In this document: in pieces, positions 16,621 through 27,477 of the stretch | Numbering within the stretch: position 1 is the first letter of the stretch | How the letters are laid out: every line of letters starts with the position of its first letter | NCBI GenBank assembly: GCA_017405865.1 | Contig: JAFQZN010000045.1 | Location: forward strand, 36,424-100,423 | DNA from: Oscillospiraceae bacterium | GTDB taxonomy: Bacteria; Bacillota; Clostridia; Oscillospirales; Oscillospiraceae | Reading direction: 5' to 3' | Length of the DNA stretch: 64,000 nucleotides | Position numbers and translations under genes: made by a program | The notes under the pieces: model-generated | Told to the model about the DNA's origin: nothing | Databases searched by the model: none | What the model saw: only the letters and a program-made list of their open reading frames with translations

Positions 16621-17481
16621 ATGAAAGGTTGGCGTACCGCACGGGATATTCTCGTCATCGTTTTTGCTGCATTGCTTTTGGCGCTCAGCTACCGTATTTT
16701 CATTTTTCCGAACGAATTCGCGCCGGCAGGGCTTCCCGGCTTTGCGACGATGCTGCAGCATCAGTTCGGCTTTAAGGTCGGCTATATGACGCTCATCTAC
16801 AACGTCCCGCTGGTGTTTTTTGTTTATTTTCTGGTCGGACACGAATATGCGATCCGTTCGGCAATCTTTGCGCTGTTTTTTTCCACGATCCTGCTCGCGC
16901 TCGACTGCGTGGATCTTTCGCGCTTTATCTATCATTCGGATCACAGCGCTATTCTCGCGCCGATTGCGGGAGGCGTGGTCAGCGGCTTCTGCTACGGGAT
17001 CGTGATGAAGCGCAACAGCAGCACCGGCGGAACGGATCTTGTTGCCGCCCTCGTGCATCACAAGTGGCCGGAGCATAATTTGCTTTGGATCATCTTCATG
17101 ATCAATGCGGCCGTCGCTGCCGTCTCCTATTTCGTCTATGACTATAAGATCGAGCCGGTCATCCTCTGCGTGATCTACTGCTTCATTTCCAGCGAGGTCA
17201 GCGACATGATGCTCAAGGGCTTCAAGGAGGCGGTCAAGTTCGAGATCGTGACCGATCAGCCCGAGGAGCTGACCCAGGCGCTGATGGAAGCGCTGCATCA
17301 CGGCGTGACCGAGCTTCCTGCGGTCGGCGGCTTTACGCACAGCAACAAAACCCTGCTCATCTGCGTGGTCAACAAGCGGCAGATCGTTCACTTCCAGAAG
17401 ATCCTCGCCAGATTCCCCGGCTCCTTCGCCTATCTGTCCAGCGTCAAGGAGACGATGGGAAATTTCACGAGAAGCAAATAA
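16621..17481 (+). CDS. YitT-family membrane protein (DUF161 plus DUF2179)
   Basis: A 286-residue polytopic protein. Five hydrophobic segments fill residues about 9-185, including the family-typical NEFAPAGLPGFATML and KRNSSTGGTDLVAAL loops. A soluble C-terminal DUF2179-like domain starts near residue 205 with EIVTDQPEELTQALMEALHHGVT. YitT proteins are widespread in Firmicutes and their substrate is not established. The ATG follows GGAGGG and an own promoter. It converges with mgtE across a shared terminator. Confidence 0.9.
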   Translation: MKGWRTARDILVIVFAALLLALSYRIFIFPNEFAPAGLPGFATMLQHQFGFKVGYMTLIYNVPLVFFVYFLVGHEYAIRSAIFALFFSTILLALDCVDLSRFIYHSDHSAILAPIAGGVVSGFCYGIVMKRNSSTGGTDLVAALVHHKWPEHNLLWIIFMINAAVAAVSYFVYDYKIEPVILCVIYCFISSEVSDMMLKGFKEAVKFEIVTDQPEELTQALMEALHHGVTELPAVGGFTHSNKTLLICVVNKRQIVHFQKILARFPGSFAYLSSVKETMGNFTRSK

Positions 17482-17483
17482 TG

Positions 17484-17527
17484 AAAAAACCGACGTCCGC
17501 AGCTTTGCGGACGTCGGCTTTGTCGTT
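17484..17527. terminator. Bidirectional terminator between yitT-like gene and mgtE
   Basis: A 12-base-pair stem (CCGACGTCCGCA at 17490-17501 with its complement at 17506-17517), preceded by AAAAAA and followed by CTTTGTCGTTTTC, so it has a T tract on both strands, better on the minus side. Confidence 0.85.
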
Positions 17528-17530
17528 TTC

Positions 17531-18907
17531 TTACAGGTGCAGCAGCGCGGACGCTACGCCGAAGTAGACCAGCAGCGACAGCGCGTCGACAATCGTTGTG
17601 ATGAAGGGACTTGCCATGACCGCCGGATCGAAGCCGAGCTTCTTTGCCAGCATCGGCAGAGAGCAGCCGATCACCTTTGCGATCAGGACCGTCAGCGCCA
17701 TGGTCGCGCAGACGACGAGGGCGACCAGCCAGGTAACGGCGTCGTTGCCGAGCAGCAGATGGTCGACCAGCATGATCTTGCCGAAGCAGACCACGGACAG
17801 CGACACGCCGCAGAGGACCGCAGTGCGGATCTCCTTCCAAATGATGCTGGGCAGATCGGAAAATTCGATCTCGCCGAGCGAGAGGGCGCGGATGATCGTG
17901 ACGGAGGACTGCGAGCCGGAGTTGCCGCCGGTGTCCATCAGCATCGGAATAAAGGCGGTCAAAACGACCTGCGCGGCAAGCGCTTCTTCAAAGCCGGTGA
18001 TGATCAGTCCCGTGAAGGTCGCCGAGACCATCAACAGCATCAGCCAGGGGATACGGTGGCGGAAGAGATCGAAGACCGTCGAACGCAGATACGTCTTGTC
18101 CGACGGCGTCATGCCGGCCATGATTTCGATATCCTCAGTGGCCTCGTCTTCCATGACGTCCATCGCGTCATCGAAGGTGATGATACCGACCATACGGTTT
18201 TCCGCGTCTACCACGGGCAGCGCGAGGAAGTTGTACTTTGATAACATCTGCGCGACTTCTTCCTGGTCGGTCTGGGTGCTGACCGAGATGACGTTGGTCA
18301 CCATGATGTCTTCGATCATGGTCTCGTCATCCTGTGCCAGAAGAAGATCCTTCACCGTGACCAGACCGACCAGCGTGCGGTTGCGCGTCACGTAGCAGGT
18401 GTAGATCGTCTCCTTGTCGACGCCGGTGCGGCGGATGCGCAGGATCGCTTCCTCCACCGTCATGCCGGGGCGCAGGGAAACATATTCGGTCGTCATGATC
18501 GACCCGGCGGAGTTTTCGGGATAGCGCAGGATCTCGTTGATCTCCTTGCGCATTTCGGGATCCGCCTGCGACAGGATGCGCCGCACGACGTTGGCGGGCA
18601 TTTCCTCCACAAGGTCGACCGCGTCGTCGACGTACAACTCGTCGAGCACCTCGCGCAGCTCTACGTCGGAGAAGCCGCGAATCAGCAGCTCCTGCGCTTC
18701 CGGCTCCATTTCGACGAAGGTCTCGGCCGCCAGCTCCTTCGGCAGCAGCCGGAACAGAAGCGGAAGCCGCTCTACCTCCAGCTCGTCGAAGACGGAGGCG
18801 ATATCGGACGGGTTCATCGTGATCAGAATGTCACGGATCGTCGGGTATTTCTTTTCATCCAAAAGCCGCTGCAGCGTGCTTTCAACGGTGACACTGTGTT
18901 CTGCCAT
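17531..18907 (-). CDS. mgtE: Magnesium transporter MgtE
   Basis: A 458-residue Mg2+ channel/transporter. The N-terminal domain (about 1-125) has the helical MgtE repeats; two CBS domains follow (about 135-255) with RPGMTVEEAILRIRR and ARGVD-like cores; five membrane segments occupy about 285-455, with the selectivity-region motif FIPMLMDTGGNSGSQSSVTIIRAL intact. CBS and N domains close the pore when cytosolic Mg2+ is high. AGGAGG precedes the ATG on the minus strand. The gene is preceded by its own promoter and a leader of about 190 bases that encodes a short peptide. Confidence 0.95.
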   Translation of the reverse strand: MAEHSVTVESTLQRLLDEKKYPTIRDILITMNPSDIASVFDELEVERLPLLFRLLPKELAAETFVEMEPEAQELLIRGFSDVELREVLDELYVDDAVDLVEEMPANVVRRILSQADPEMRKEINEILRYPENSAGSIMTTEYVSLRPGMTVEEAILRIRRTGVDKETIYTCYVTRNRTLVGLVTVKDLLLAQDDETMIEDIMVTNVISVSTQTDQEEVAQMLSKYNFLALPVVDAENRMVGIITFDDAMDVMEDEATEDIEIMAGMTPSDKTYLRSTVFDLFRHRIPWLMLLMVSATFTGLIITGFEEALAAQVVLTAFIPMLMDTGGNSGSQSSVTIIRALSLGEIEFSDLPSIIWKEIRTAVLCGVSLSVVCFGKIMLVDHLLLGNDAVTWLVALVVCATMALTVLIAKVIGCSLPMLAKKLGFDPAVMASPFITTIVDALSLLVYFGVASALLHL

Positions 18908-18968
18908 CGGTTCTATCCTCCTGCATCATAGTTTTTGCACAGATTCGGAAGCCGGCGGCGGCAGACGT

Positions 18969-19058
18969 TTATCGGCGCAGGGAACGGCTCTGACGGATGC
19001 AGAGCCATCCCTGCGGACTTCGGCCTACCGCTGTGCCGTTGGTACTCCCAGCATCCAT
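18969..19058 (-). CDS. 29-residue leader peptide upstream of mgtE (candidate)
   Basis: A short open frame in the mgtE leader: ATG at 19058 with GGAGG (complement of 19066-19070) seven bases before it, ending with TAA at 18969-18971. It encodes 29 residues starting MDAGSTNGTAVGRSPQGW and ending in an Arg-rich tail SRSLRR. Its second half lies in a strong hairpin (GCAGGGA and TGGCTCTG paired with CAGAGCCG and TTCCCTGC on the minus strand). The good start site and the hairpin suggest a translated leader that could control mgtE. No known Mg2+ riboswitch consensus was recognised. Existence of the peptide is inferred. Confidence 0.45.
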   Translation of the reverse strand: MDAGSTNGTAVGRSPQGWLCIRQSRSLRR

Positions 19059-19104
19059 GTCGTTCCCTCCTTTAATATCAATTTCGGCTTACGCCTTATC
19101 AATT

Positions 19105-19133
19105 ATGATATTCTAAATCCGAAAAATTGTCAA
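19105..19133 (-). promoter_or_regulatory. Promoter of mgtE
   Basis: On the minus strand TTGACA (complement of 19128-19133), 17-base spacer, TATCAT (complement of 19105-19110). It places the transcript start about 40 bases before the leader ORF and about 190 bases before mgtE. Confidence 0.8.
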
Positions 19134-19254
19134 GCGCAAGCGAGCAAATTCACCACATTTTTCGGTGAAATGGGCGTACAATACAGCCAAACGCCGCTAA
19201 AATGACATTCTAAAAGGAAAATACAACATTTCTATCAGTTTTCCCATGAAACAG

Positions 19255-19282
19255 TTGCAATTTTTGTGCAAAGTGGTATAAT
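19255..19282 (+). promoter_or_regulatory. Promoter of the glycogen operon
   Basis: TTGCAA at 19255-19260 and TATAAT at 19277-19282, 16-base spacer, 48 bases before the glgB start. Bases 19134-19254 between this and the mgtE promoter hold no recognisable gene. Confidence 0.7.
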
Positions 19283-19329
19283 ATATGAGAATAGAATATG
19301 CTCCCGAAATATGACCAAAGGAGGCAGAG

Positions 19330-21234
19330 ATGGAACAGAATCTACAGAATGCGGTCAAGCGCTTTTCCGACGGCGACGAGCTGCGCGCCTACACCTTTCT
19401 CGGCTGCCATAAGGCGCAGCGCGACGGCAAGGACGGCTATGTGTTCCGCGTCTGGGCGCCGAACGCGCACGGCGTCAGCGTAACGGGCGACTGGAATTTC
19501 TGGAATGAGGAAGACATGCCGATGACATGGCTGAAAAACGGCGTGTGGGAAGCCTTTTCGCCGTTTGCACAGGAGGGACAGGCCTATAAATTCTGCATCC
19601 GCAGACCGGACGGCAGCCGCGTGTATAAGTCCGATCCCTACGGCTTCCGTATGATGGACCGCCCGGACACCTCCAGCCGCGTCTGCACGCTGGAGGGCTA
19701 TGCGTGGGGCGACGCCGCCTACCGCAGGCAGCAGGGCAAGAAAAAGCTCCTGGATAGCCCGATAAATATCTACGAGATGCACTTCGGCTCGTGGAAGCGC
19801 AAGGAGGACGGCAGCTGCTTCAGCTACGAGGAGCTTGCCGACGAGCTGATCCCGTACCTCAAGGAAATGGGCTATACGCATATCGAGCTGATGCCGCTTT
19901 CCGAATATCCCTACGATCCGTCGTGGGGCTATCAGGTGACCGGCTACTATGCGCCGACGGCGCGTTACGGCGCGCCGCAGCAGTTCATGAAATTCGTGGA
20001 CAAGTGCCATCAGGCGGGGATCGGCGTCCTGCTCGACTGGGTGCCGGCGCATTTCCCGAAGGATGAGAACGGGCTTTACGAATTTGACGGCACCTGCTGC
20101 TACGAGCTGTCCGACCCCATGATGAACGAGCATCCGGACTGGACGACGCGTATCTTCGATTTCGGCAAGGGCGAGGTGCAGTCCTTCCTGATCTCCAACG
20201 CGGTTTACTGGCTGGAAATGTACCATATCGACGGGCTGCGCGTGGACGCGGTCGCCGCGATGCTTTATCTGGACTACGGAAGAAGAGAGTATCATCCCAA
20301 CCGCTACGGCGGAAAGGAGAATCTCGAGGCGATCGCTTTCCTGCGCAAGCTCAACCGCGCGGTCTTCTCCGTCCGACGCAACGCCATCACCGCTGCGGAG
20401 GAATCCACCGCCTTCCCGATGGTGACGAAGCCCGACTATGACGGCGGCCTCGGCTTCCTGTTCAAATGGAACATGGGCTGGATGAACGACATGCTCCGGT
20501 ATATGTCGCTCGACCCGCTCTTCCGGAAGGGAAGCCACAACAACCTGACCTTCTCGATGACATACGCGTATTCGGAGAATTTCATCTTGCCTCTGTCGCA
20601 TGATGAGGTGGTGCACGGCAAGTGCTCCCTCATCAATAAGATGCCCGGCAGCTACGATGAAAAATTCAACAATCTTCGCGCTTTCTACGGGTACATGATC
20701 GGCCATCCCGGCAAGAAGCTGAGCTTCATGGGCAACGAATTTGCCCAGTTTATCGAATGGAAGTACGATCAGGGTTTGGACTGGCTCCTGCTCGAATATG
20801 AGCGCCACAGCCAGATGCGTTCCTATGTGCGCGATCTGAACCATTTCTATCTCGACAACAGCAGTCTTTGGAACAACGACTCCGACTGGAACGGCTTCAA
20901 GTGGATCTCGGCGGACGACCGCGACAACAGCGTGGTCGCCTTCCGGCGCATCGATCGCCGCGGCAGAGAGCTGATCTGCGTGTGCAATTTCTGCCCGGTG
21001 AAGCGGGAGCATTACCGCCTCGGCCTGCCAAAGGCAGGGGAGTACGTACCGGTCTTCAACAGCGACGAAGTCAAATACGGCGGCACGGGAACGGAGCTTC
21101 CCGACGTCGCTGCGGAAAAAATACCCATGCACGGTCTGCCGTTCTCCGGCGAGTTCACCCTCGCCCCGATGTCGACGACCTATTACCGGCGCAAAACAAC
21201 GACGAAAAAAACGAATAATGACAAGGAGAGATGA
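19330..21234 (+). CDS. glgB: 1,4-alpha-glucan branching enzyme
   Basis: GH13 enzyme that creates alpha-1,6 branches in glycogen. The 634 residues contain an N-terminal CBM48-type domain (about 15-110, with [20 protein letters not shown]), then the catalytic barrel. The nucleophile is D306 in DGLRVDAV, the acid/base E357 in AAEESTAFP, and the third aspartate lies in [10 protein letters not shown]. The C-terminal beta domain is present. The ATG follows AAGGAGG. It is the first gene of a seven-gene operon for glycogen synthesis and breakdown. Confidence 0.96.
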   Translation: MEQNLQNAVKRFSDGDELRAYTFLGCHKAQRDGKDGYVFRVWAPNAHGVSVTGDWNFWNEEDMPMTWLKNGVWEAFSPFAQEGQAYKFCIRRPDGSRVYKSDPYGFRMMDRPDTSSRVCTLEGYAWGDAAYRRQQGKKKLLDSPINIYEMHFGSWKRKEDGSCFSYEELADELIPYLKEMGYTHIELMPLSEYPYDPSWGYQVTGYYAPTARYGAPQQFMKFVDKCHQAGIGVLLDWVPAHFPKDENGLYEFDGTCCYELSDPMMNEHPDWTTRIFDFGKGEVQSFLISNAVYWLEMYHIDGLRVDAVAAMLYLDYGRREYHPNRYGGKENLEAIAFLRKLNRAVFSVRRNAITAAEESTAFPMVTKPDYDGGLGFLFKWNMGWMNDMLRYMSLDPLFRKGSHNNLTFSMTYAYSENFILPLSHDEVVHGKCSLINKMPGSYDEKFNNLRAFYGYMIGHPGKKLSFMGNEFAQFIEWKYDQGLDWLLLEYERHSQMRSYVRDLNHFYLDNSSLWNNDSDWNGFKWISADDRDNSVVAFRRIDRRGRELICVCNFCPVKREHYRLGLPKAGEYVPVFNSDEVKYGGTGTELPDVAAEKIPMHGLPFSGEFTLAPMSTTYYRRKTTTKKTNNDKER

Positions 21235-21236
21235 GC

Positions 21237-22424
<1,188 letters not shown>

Positions 22425-22449
22425 AATAAAGAAAGGGAGGGTTCACATC

Positions 22450-23568
22450 ATGAGTACAATGGGTATCATCTTTGCGAATATCTATGACAGCTCCCTCGGG
22501 GAACTGACCAACAAGCGCACGATGGCGTCGCTGCCTTACGGCGGCCGCTACCGTCAGATCGACTTTTCCCTGTCTAATATGACCAACTCCGGTATCCGTC
22601 ATATCGGCGTCATCACGAAGTACAACTACCAGTCCCTGATGAACCACATCGGCTCCGGTCAGGAATGGGATCTGGAGCTGGAGGAGGGCGGTCTTGAATT
22701 CCTCTCCCCGTACGCCACGGATCACAACGCGAGCTATCGCGGCAAGCTCGAGGCACTGAATTCCGCCATGAGCTTCCTCAAGTACGCCAAGGAGGAATAC
22801 GTCATCCTCGTTGACAGCGGCGTTCTTTGCGCGATCGACTTCAACGAACTGCTCGAGCATCACATCGCCTCCGGCGCGGACGTGACGGTCTGCGTCAAGA
22901 CCGGCATCGCCAACGGCGAAAAGCAGCTGGATATGGCGGTGAAGGTAGACAAGAAAAACGCAGTCACCGACATCGCCGTTGACTACTGCGCGGATGAAAG
23001 CTATCTGGCTTCCATGGGCATTTTCGTCATGCGCCGCGACCGCTTGATCCGCGAGGTCACGGAGGCTGTTGCTCACAACCGCTACCGCTTCGAGCGAGAT
23101 CTGGTGATGCACGGCTTCGCCGACGGCAGCCTGAAGATCAACGCCTACAAATTCCAGGGCGTCGCGCTGTTCAACGAGAGCACGGCGGAATTCTTCCACA
23201 ACAATCTGGCACTGCTGGAGCGGAAGATCCGCGAGGGGCTGTTCCGCCGTCCGGGTCGCACGATCTACACCAAGGTACGCAACGAGATCCCGTCCTACTA
23301 CGGCGAGAGCTCCGAGGTCGACGACTGCATGGTTGCCGACGGCTGCGTGCTTGAGGGTACGGCGATCCATTCCATCCTGTTCCGCGGCGTGAAGCTCGCC
23401 AAAAACGCGACCGTCAAGGACAGCATCATCATGTCCGACGTCACGATCGGCGAGGGCGCGGAGCTGGAAAACGTAATTCTGGACAAGGACGTCGTGGTCG
23501 GCGCGGGCAAGAAGCTGCGCGGCACCTATGAGCATCCGCTCATTCTCAAAAGGGGAGAAATCGTATGA
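22450..23568 (+). CDS. glgD: Glucose-1-phosphate adenylyltransferase regulatory subunit
   Basis: A 372-residue GlgC paralogue. It keeps the fold (LPYGGRYRQIDFSLSNMTNSG, left-handed beta-helix at the C-terminus) but the N-terminal GGxGxR phosphate-binding loop is replaced by a FANIYDSSLGELT segment, which marks the non-catalytic GlgD subunit that in Firmicutes forms a hetero-oligomer with GlgC and raises its activity. AGGGAGG precedes the ATG. It lies between glgC and glgA, the usual Gram-positive order. Confidence 0.93.
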   Translation: MSTMGIIFANIYDSSLGELTNKRTMASLPYGGRYRQIDFSLSNMTNSGIRHIGVITKYNYQSLMNHIGSGQEWDLELEEGGLEFLSPYATDHNASYRGKLEALNSAMSFLKYAKEEYVILVDSGVLCAIDFNELLEHHIASGADVTVCVKTGIANGEKQLDMAVKVDKKNAVTDIAVDYCADESYLASMGIFVMRRDRLIREVTEAVAHNRYRFERDLVMHGFADGSLKINAYKFQGVALFNESTAEFFHNNLALLERKIREGLFRRPGRTIYTKVRNEIPSYYGESSEVDDCMVADGCVLEGTAIHSILFRGVKLAKNATVKDSIIMSDVTIGEGAELENVILDKDVVVGAGKKLRGTYEHPLILKRGEIV

Positions 23569-24995
23569 AAATCGCAATGGTAGCCTCCGAGGCGGCTCCG
23601 TTCGTCAAAACGGGCGGTCTGGGAGACGTTATGCAGGCGCTGCCTGCGGAGCTGGCAAAAATCAAGGGCAACGAGATCTGCCTGTTTTTGCCGTACTATA
23701 AGAAAATCAAGCAGAATCCGGGCATCGAGGTCGAGTCCGTCGGCTCGTTCTCCATGGAGCTGTCGTGGCGCGAGAGCTACGTCGGCATCTTCCGCCTGAA
23801 GAGCCGCAGGAAGAAGCTGCAGGTCTACTTCATCGACAACGACTACTACTTCGGCGCACGTGGCTCGGTCTACGGCGACTTTGACGACGGCGAGCGCTTC
23901 GCCTATTATTCCAAGGCGGTCATGGCCGCGCTGTACTATCTGGACTTCAAGCCCGACATCCTGCACTGCCACGACTGGCAGTCGGCGATGGCGCTGGTCT
24001 ACTGCCGCGCGCTGTACGGTCAGTGGTGTCCTTACACCAAGACCGTCTTTACCATCCACAATGTCGAGTATCAGGGCTGGGCGGACGCAGGCTTCTTTGA
24101 AAACACCCTCGGCCTGCCGGCAGAGTACCTCGGGCATCTGACCTTCGACGGCGCGATCAACATGATGAAGGGCGCCATCGAGGTGGCGGACATCGTGACC
24201 ACCGTCTCCAAGACCTACGCCGAGGAGCTTCGCTATCCGTACTATGCGCACCGCCTGGACGGCGTTCTGCGCGAAAAATGGCTCTGGGGCATCACCAACG
24301 GCATTGATACCACGGTATACAATCCCGAGACTGACCCGGCGCTCAAGCAGAACTACAGCGCAAAGAATATGAAGGGCAAGTGGGACAACAAGCTGGAGCT
24401 GCGCAAAGAGCTCGGTCTGCGGACGGATACGGACGCGCCGATCCTCGCCATGGTGTCGCGCCTCGCGGGGCATAAGGGCATCGACCTGCTGTGCTACATC
24501 GCAAACCGCCTGATGGAGCGGGAGATCCAGCTCGTCATCGTCGGCACGGGCGAGAAGCAGTACGAATATGCGCTCAGCTCGATCGCAAAGCAGCATCCGG
24601 GCAAGGTGTCGGTGCAGCTGGCGTTCGATCCGGCGCTTGCCTCACGCGTCTACGCCGGCGCGGATATGTATCTGATGCCGTCGAAGTCCGAACCCTGCGG
24701 CCTGTCGCAGCTGATCGCCATGCACTACGGCACGGTTCCCGTCGTCGCCAGCACCGGCGGTCTGCGCGATACCGTCCTGCCGTATAACGGCGAGACGGGC
24801 GAGGGCAGAGGCTTTACCTTCCAGAGCTATAACGCCGACGATTTCCTCGGCGCGATCGACCGCGCGGTAGGCCTGTACTACAACGACCGCGACCGCTGGA
24901 ACGCGCTTGCAAAGCACGACATGGAAATCGACTTCAGCTGGCGCGTACCCGCTGCCGAATATATGCAGCTTTATACCGAGCTGCGCAACAAGTAA
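23565..24995 (+). CDS. glgA: Glycogen synthase (ADP-glucose type)
   Basis: GT5 transferase that elongates alpha-1,4-glucan from ADP-glucose. The 476 residues start with MVASEAAPFVKTGGLGDVM, whose KTGGLGD lysine binds ADP-glucose. Other motifs are HCHDWQSAM, FTIHNVEYQG, WGITNGIDTTVYNP, and the C-terminal catalytic segment MPSKSEPCGLSQLIAMHYGT with the acidic pair SEPCG. The ATG overlaps the glgD stop (ATGA at 23565-23568), so translation is coupled. Confidence 0.96.
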   Translation: MKIAMVASEAAPFVKTGGLGDVMQALPAELAKIKGNEICLFLPYYKKIKQNPGIEVESVGSFSMELSWRESYVGIFRLKSRRKKLQVYFIDNDYYFGARGSVYGDFDDGERFAYYSKAVMAALYYLDFKPDILHCHDWQSAMALVYCRALYGQWCPYTKTVFTIHNVEYQGWADAGFFENTLGLPAEYLGHLTFDGAINMMKGAIEVADIVTTVSKTYAEELRYPYYAHRLDGVLREKWLWGITNGIDTTVYNPETDPALKQNYSAKNMKGKWDNKLELRKELGLRTDTDAPILAMVSRLAGHKGIDLLCYIANRLMEREIQLVIVGTGEKQYEYALSSIAKQHPGKVSVQLAFDPALASRVYAGADMYLMPSKSEPCGLSQLIAMHYGTVPVVASTGGLRDTVLPYNGETGEGRGFTFQSYNADDFLGAIDRAVGLYYNDRDRWNALAKHDMEIDFSWRVPAAEYMQLYTELRNK

Positions 24996-25028
24996 TCTAT
25001 ACATAAGAGAAACACTTTAGGAGGACCC

Positions 25029-27476
25029 ATGAATAAGCAAAAACCCAAGGAAACGACCAAGCTGCGCGAGGTGGTCGATCAGAAGCAGAACGTTATGACG
25101 GAGCTGGAGGACTGCATGCGCCGAATTTTCGGCTGCGGGCTGAACGAAGCGACGGAAAAGCAGGTCTACCGCGCGCTGTGCCTCATGATCAGGGAAAAGC
25201 TGACGGAGCTGAACGGCGCGTTCAACGATGAAGTGGCGCAGAAGGAGCAGAAGGAAGTCTATTATATGTCGATGGAATTCCTCGTCGGCACCAGTCTGCG
25301 CAACAATCTGTTCAATCTCGGCATTGAAAAGGAGACGCGCGACGGCCTGAAGAAGTACGGCTTCGACATCGACGCGATCTATGCGCTTGAGCCGGATGCG
25401 GGTCTCGGCAACGGCGGTCTCGGCAGACTTGCCTCGTGCTATATGGACGCGGCGACCGGCCTTGGCTATCCCGTCACCGGCTATTCCATCCGCTATGAAT
25501 TCGGCATCTTCCGTCAGAAGATCGTCGACGGCTGGCAGATGGAATTCCCCGACAACTGGCTGGAAATGGGTGACGTCTGGCTGCGCTCCCGCGAGGACGA
25601 CGCAGTCGAGGTCCGCTTCGGCGGCGAGGTGCGCGAGTGGATGGACAACGGAAAGTTCAAGATCGCGCAGGTCGGCTACAATTCCGTCACGGCAGTGCCG
25701 CACGACCTCTTCATCTCCGGCTACGGCAGCAAGGCGGTCAACCGTCTGATCCTCTGGAGCGCAAAGCTTCCGCAGAGCTTCGATATGGCGGCGTTCTCCC
25801 GCGGCGACTACGTCCGCGCGCTGGAGCAAAACGCCATGGCCGAGACGATTTCCAAGGTCCTCTATCCCGCCGACGATCATATTCAGGGCAAGCGCCTGCG
25901 TCTGAAGCAGCAGTACCTGCTGGTCTCTGCTTCCATGCAGAGCATCCTGAAGAAGCATCTGAAGCGCTATCATACCTTTGACAACCTGCCCGACAAGGTC
26001 GCCATCCACATCAACGATACGCATCCTGCGCTGTGTGTGCCGGAGCTGATGCGCATTCTGGTGGACGACTACGAATACGGCTGGGATCAGGCGTGGGACA
26101 TCACCTGCAGAACCCTGTCCTACACCAACCACACCGTTATGAGCGAGGCGCTCGAGCGCTGGAACGTCGATCTGTTCCGCGAGCAGCTGCCGCGCGTCTA
26201 CTCCATCTGCGTGGAGATCAACCGCCGGCTGATCGAGCAGCTGAGCGCCATCTATCCCGGCGACTGGGGCAAGATCAACTATATGGCAGTCATCGCAAAC
26301 AACGAGATCCGCATGGCGAACCTCTGCCTTGCCGCCTGCCATAAGGTCAACGGCGTTTCCAAGCTGCACACGGACATCCTGCGCGGCGGCATCTTCCGCG
26401 ACTATTGCCAGGTCACGCCCGACCGCTTCCTCAACGTTACGAACGGCATCGCGTACCGCCGCTGGCTGTGCCAGTCCAACCCGCTTTTGACCGATTATCT
26501 GACGGGTCTCATCGGCGACGGCTTTATGCGCGACGCAAAGAACCTCGAGGAGCTGCTGCGTTATCAGGATGATAAGCGGGTGCTTGCGGATCTGCGCGCC
26601 ATCAAGCGCAAGAACAAGGAACGCCTTGCTGCACTGATCGCAAAGCGCAACGGCATCAAGGTCGATCCGGACTCTCTGTTCGACATCCAGATCAAGCGCC
26701 TGCACGAGTACAAGCGCCAGCTTCTGAACATCCTGCACGTGCTGTATCTGTATAATGAGATTAAGGCGAATCCGTCCGCGCCCTTCGTGCCGCGCACCTT
26801 CATCTTCGCGGCAAAGGCGTCTGCGGGCTACATCCGAGCGAAGCAGACGATCAGCCTGATCGTTGCTGTTTCCAACTTCATCAACGCCGATCCCGAGGTG
26901 CGCGACAAGCTCAAGGTCGTCTTCATCGAGGACTACAAGGTCTCTCTGGCGGAGATCATCATTCCCGCTGCGGACATCTCCGAGCAGATCTCCGTCGCCG
27001 GCAAGGAAGCCTCCGGCACCGGCAACATGAAGCTGATGATCAACGGCGCAGTCACCATCGGCACACTGGACGGCGCGAACGTCGAGATCCACGAGCAGGT
27101 CGGCGACGACAACATCTTCCTCTTCGGCATGAAGGCGCACGAGGTCGAGGCGCTCTGGCAGCGCGGCTACGATCCGCTCGAATTCATGACACCGGAGCTG
27201 CAGTCCGTCATCACGATGCTGACCTCCGGCGTCCTCGGCCAGCGCTTCGACGATCTGGCGGCGTCCCTGCTGACGAGCCGCTTCGGAACGGCTGACCCGT
27301 ATATGACCGTTGCGGACTTCAAGGACTACACGCGCGCGCAGAAGGTCGTCTCGGAGACCTATCCGAACACGCAGAAATTCACCAACATGTCGCTGGTCAA
27401 TATCGCAAAGGCCGGTATCTTCTCCTCCGACCGTGCGGTTGAGGAGTACGCGCAGAACATCTGGCGTCTGAAGTAA
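25029..27476 (+). CDS. glgP: Glycogen/maltodextrin phosphorylase
   Basis: GT35 enzyme that releases glucose-1-phosphate from alpha-1,4-glucans. The 815-residue protein contains the pyridoxal-phosphate site EASGTGNMKLMINGA with the Schiff-base lysine at about K668, and the N-terminal motifs YYMSMEFLVG and GLGNGGLGRLASCYMDA. An intact regulatory N-terminus of the animal type is absent, as in other bacterial enzymes. AGGAGG precedes the ATG. Presence of the breakdown enzyme in the same operon as synthesis genes is common in gut Firmicutes. Confidence 0.96.
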   Translation: MNKQKPKETTKLREVVDQKQNVMTELEDCMRRIFGCGLNEATEKQVYRALCLMIREKLTELNGAFNDEVAQKEQKEVYYMSMEFLVGTSLRNNLFNLGIEKETRDGLKKYGFDIDAIYALEPDAGLGNGGLGRLASCYMDAATGLGYPVTGYSIRYEFGIFRQKIVDGWQMEFPDNWLEMGDVWLRSREDDAVEVRFGGEVREWMDNGKFKIAQVGYNSVTAVPHDLFISGYGSKAVNRLILWSAKLPQSFDMAAFSRGDYVRALEQNAMAETISKVLYPADDHIQGKRLRLKQQYLLVSASMQSILKKHLKRYHTFDNLPDKVAIHINDTHPALCVPELMRILVDDYEYGWDQAWDITCRTLSYTNHTVMSEALERWNVDLFREQLPRVYSICVEINRRLIEQLSAIYPGDWGKINYMAVIANNEIRMANLCLAACHKVNGVSKLHTDILRGGIFRDYCQVTPDRFLNVTNGIAYRRWLCQSNPLLTDYLTGLIGDGFMRDAKNLEELLRYQDDKRVLADLRAIKRKNKERLAALIAKRNGIKVDPDSLFDIQIKRLHEYKRQLLNILHVLYLYNEIKANPSAPFVPRTFIFAAKASAGYIRAKQTISLIVAVSNFINADPEVRDKLKVVFIEDYKVSLAEIIIPAADISEQISVAGKEASGTGNMKLMINGAVTIGTLDGANVEIHEQVGDDNIFLFGMKAHEVEALWQRGYDPLEFMTPELQSVITMLTSGVLGQRFDDLAASLLTSRFGTADPYMTVADFKDYTRAQKVVSETYPNTQKFTNMSLVNIAKAGIFSSDRAVEEYAQNIWRLK

Positions 27477-27477
27477 T

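Noticed and set aside
18908-19100. M-box magnesium riboswitch before mgtE
   Set aside because: The conserved M-box words were not found in the minus-strand leader; the region instead contains a small reading frame in a hairpin.
25017-27140. 707-codon minus-strand frame opposite glgP
   Set aside because: It mirrors a well-supported plus-strand gene in GC-rich DNA, lacks a ribosome site and has a composition typical of antisense translation. The same holds for the long antisense frames opposite the opp genes and glgB.
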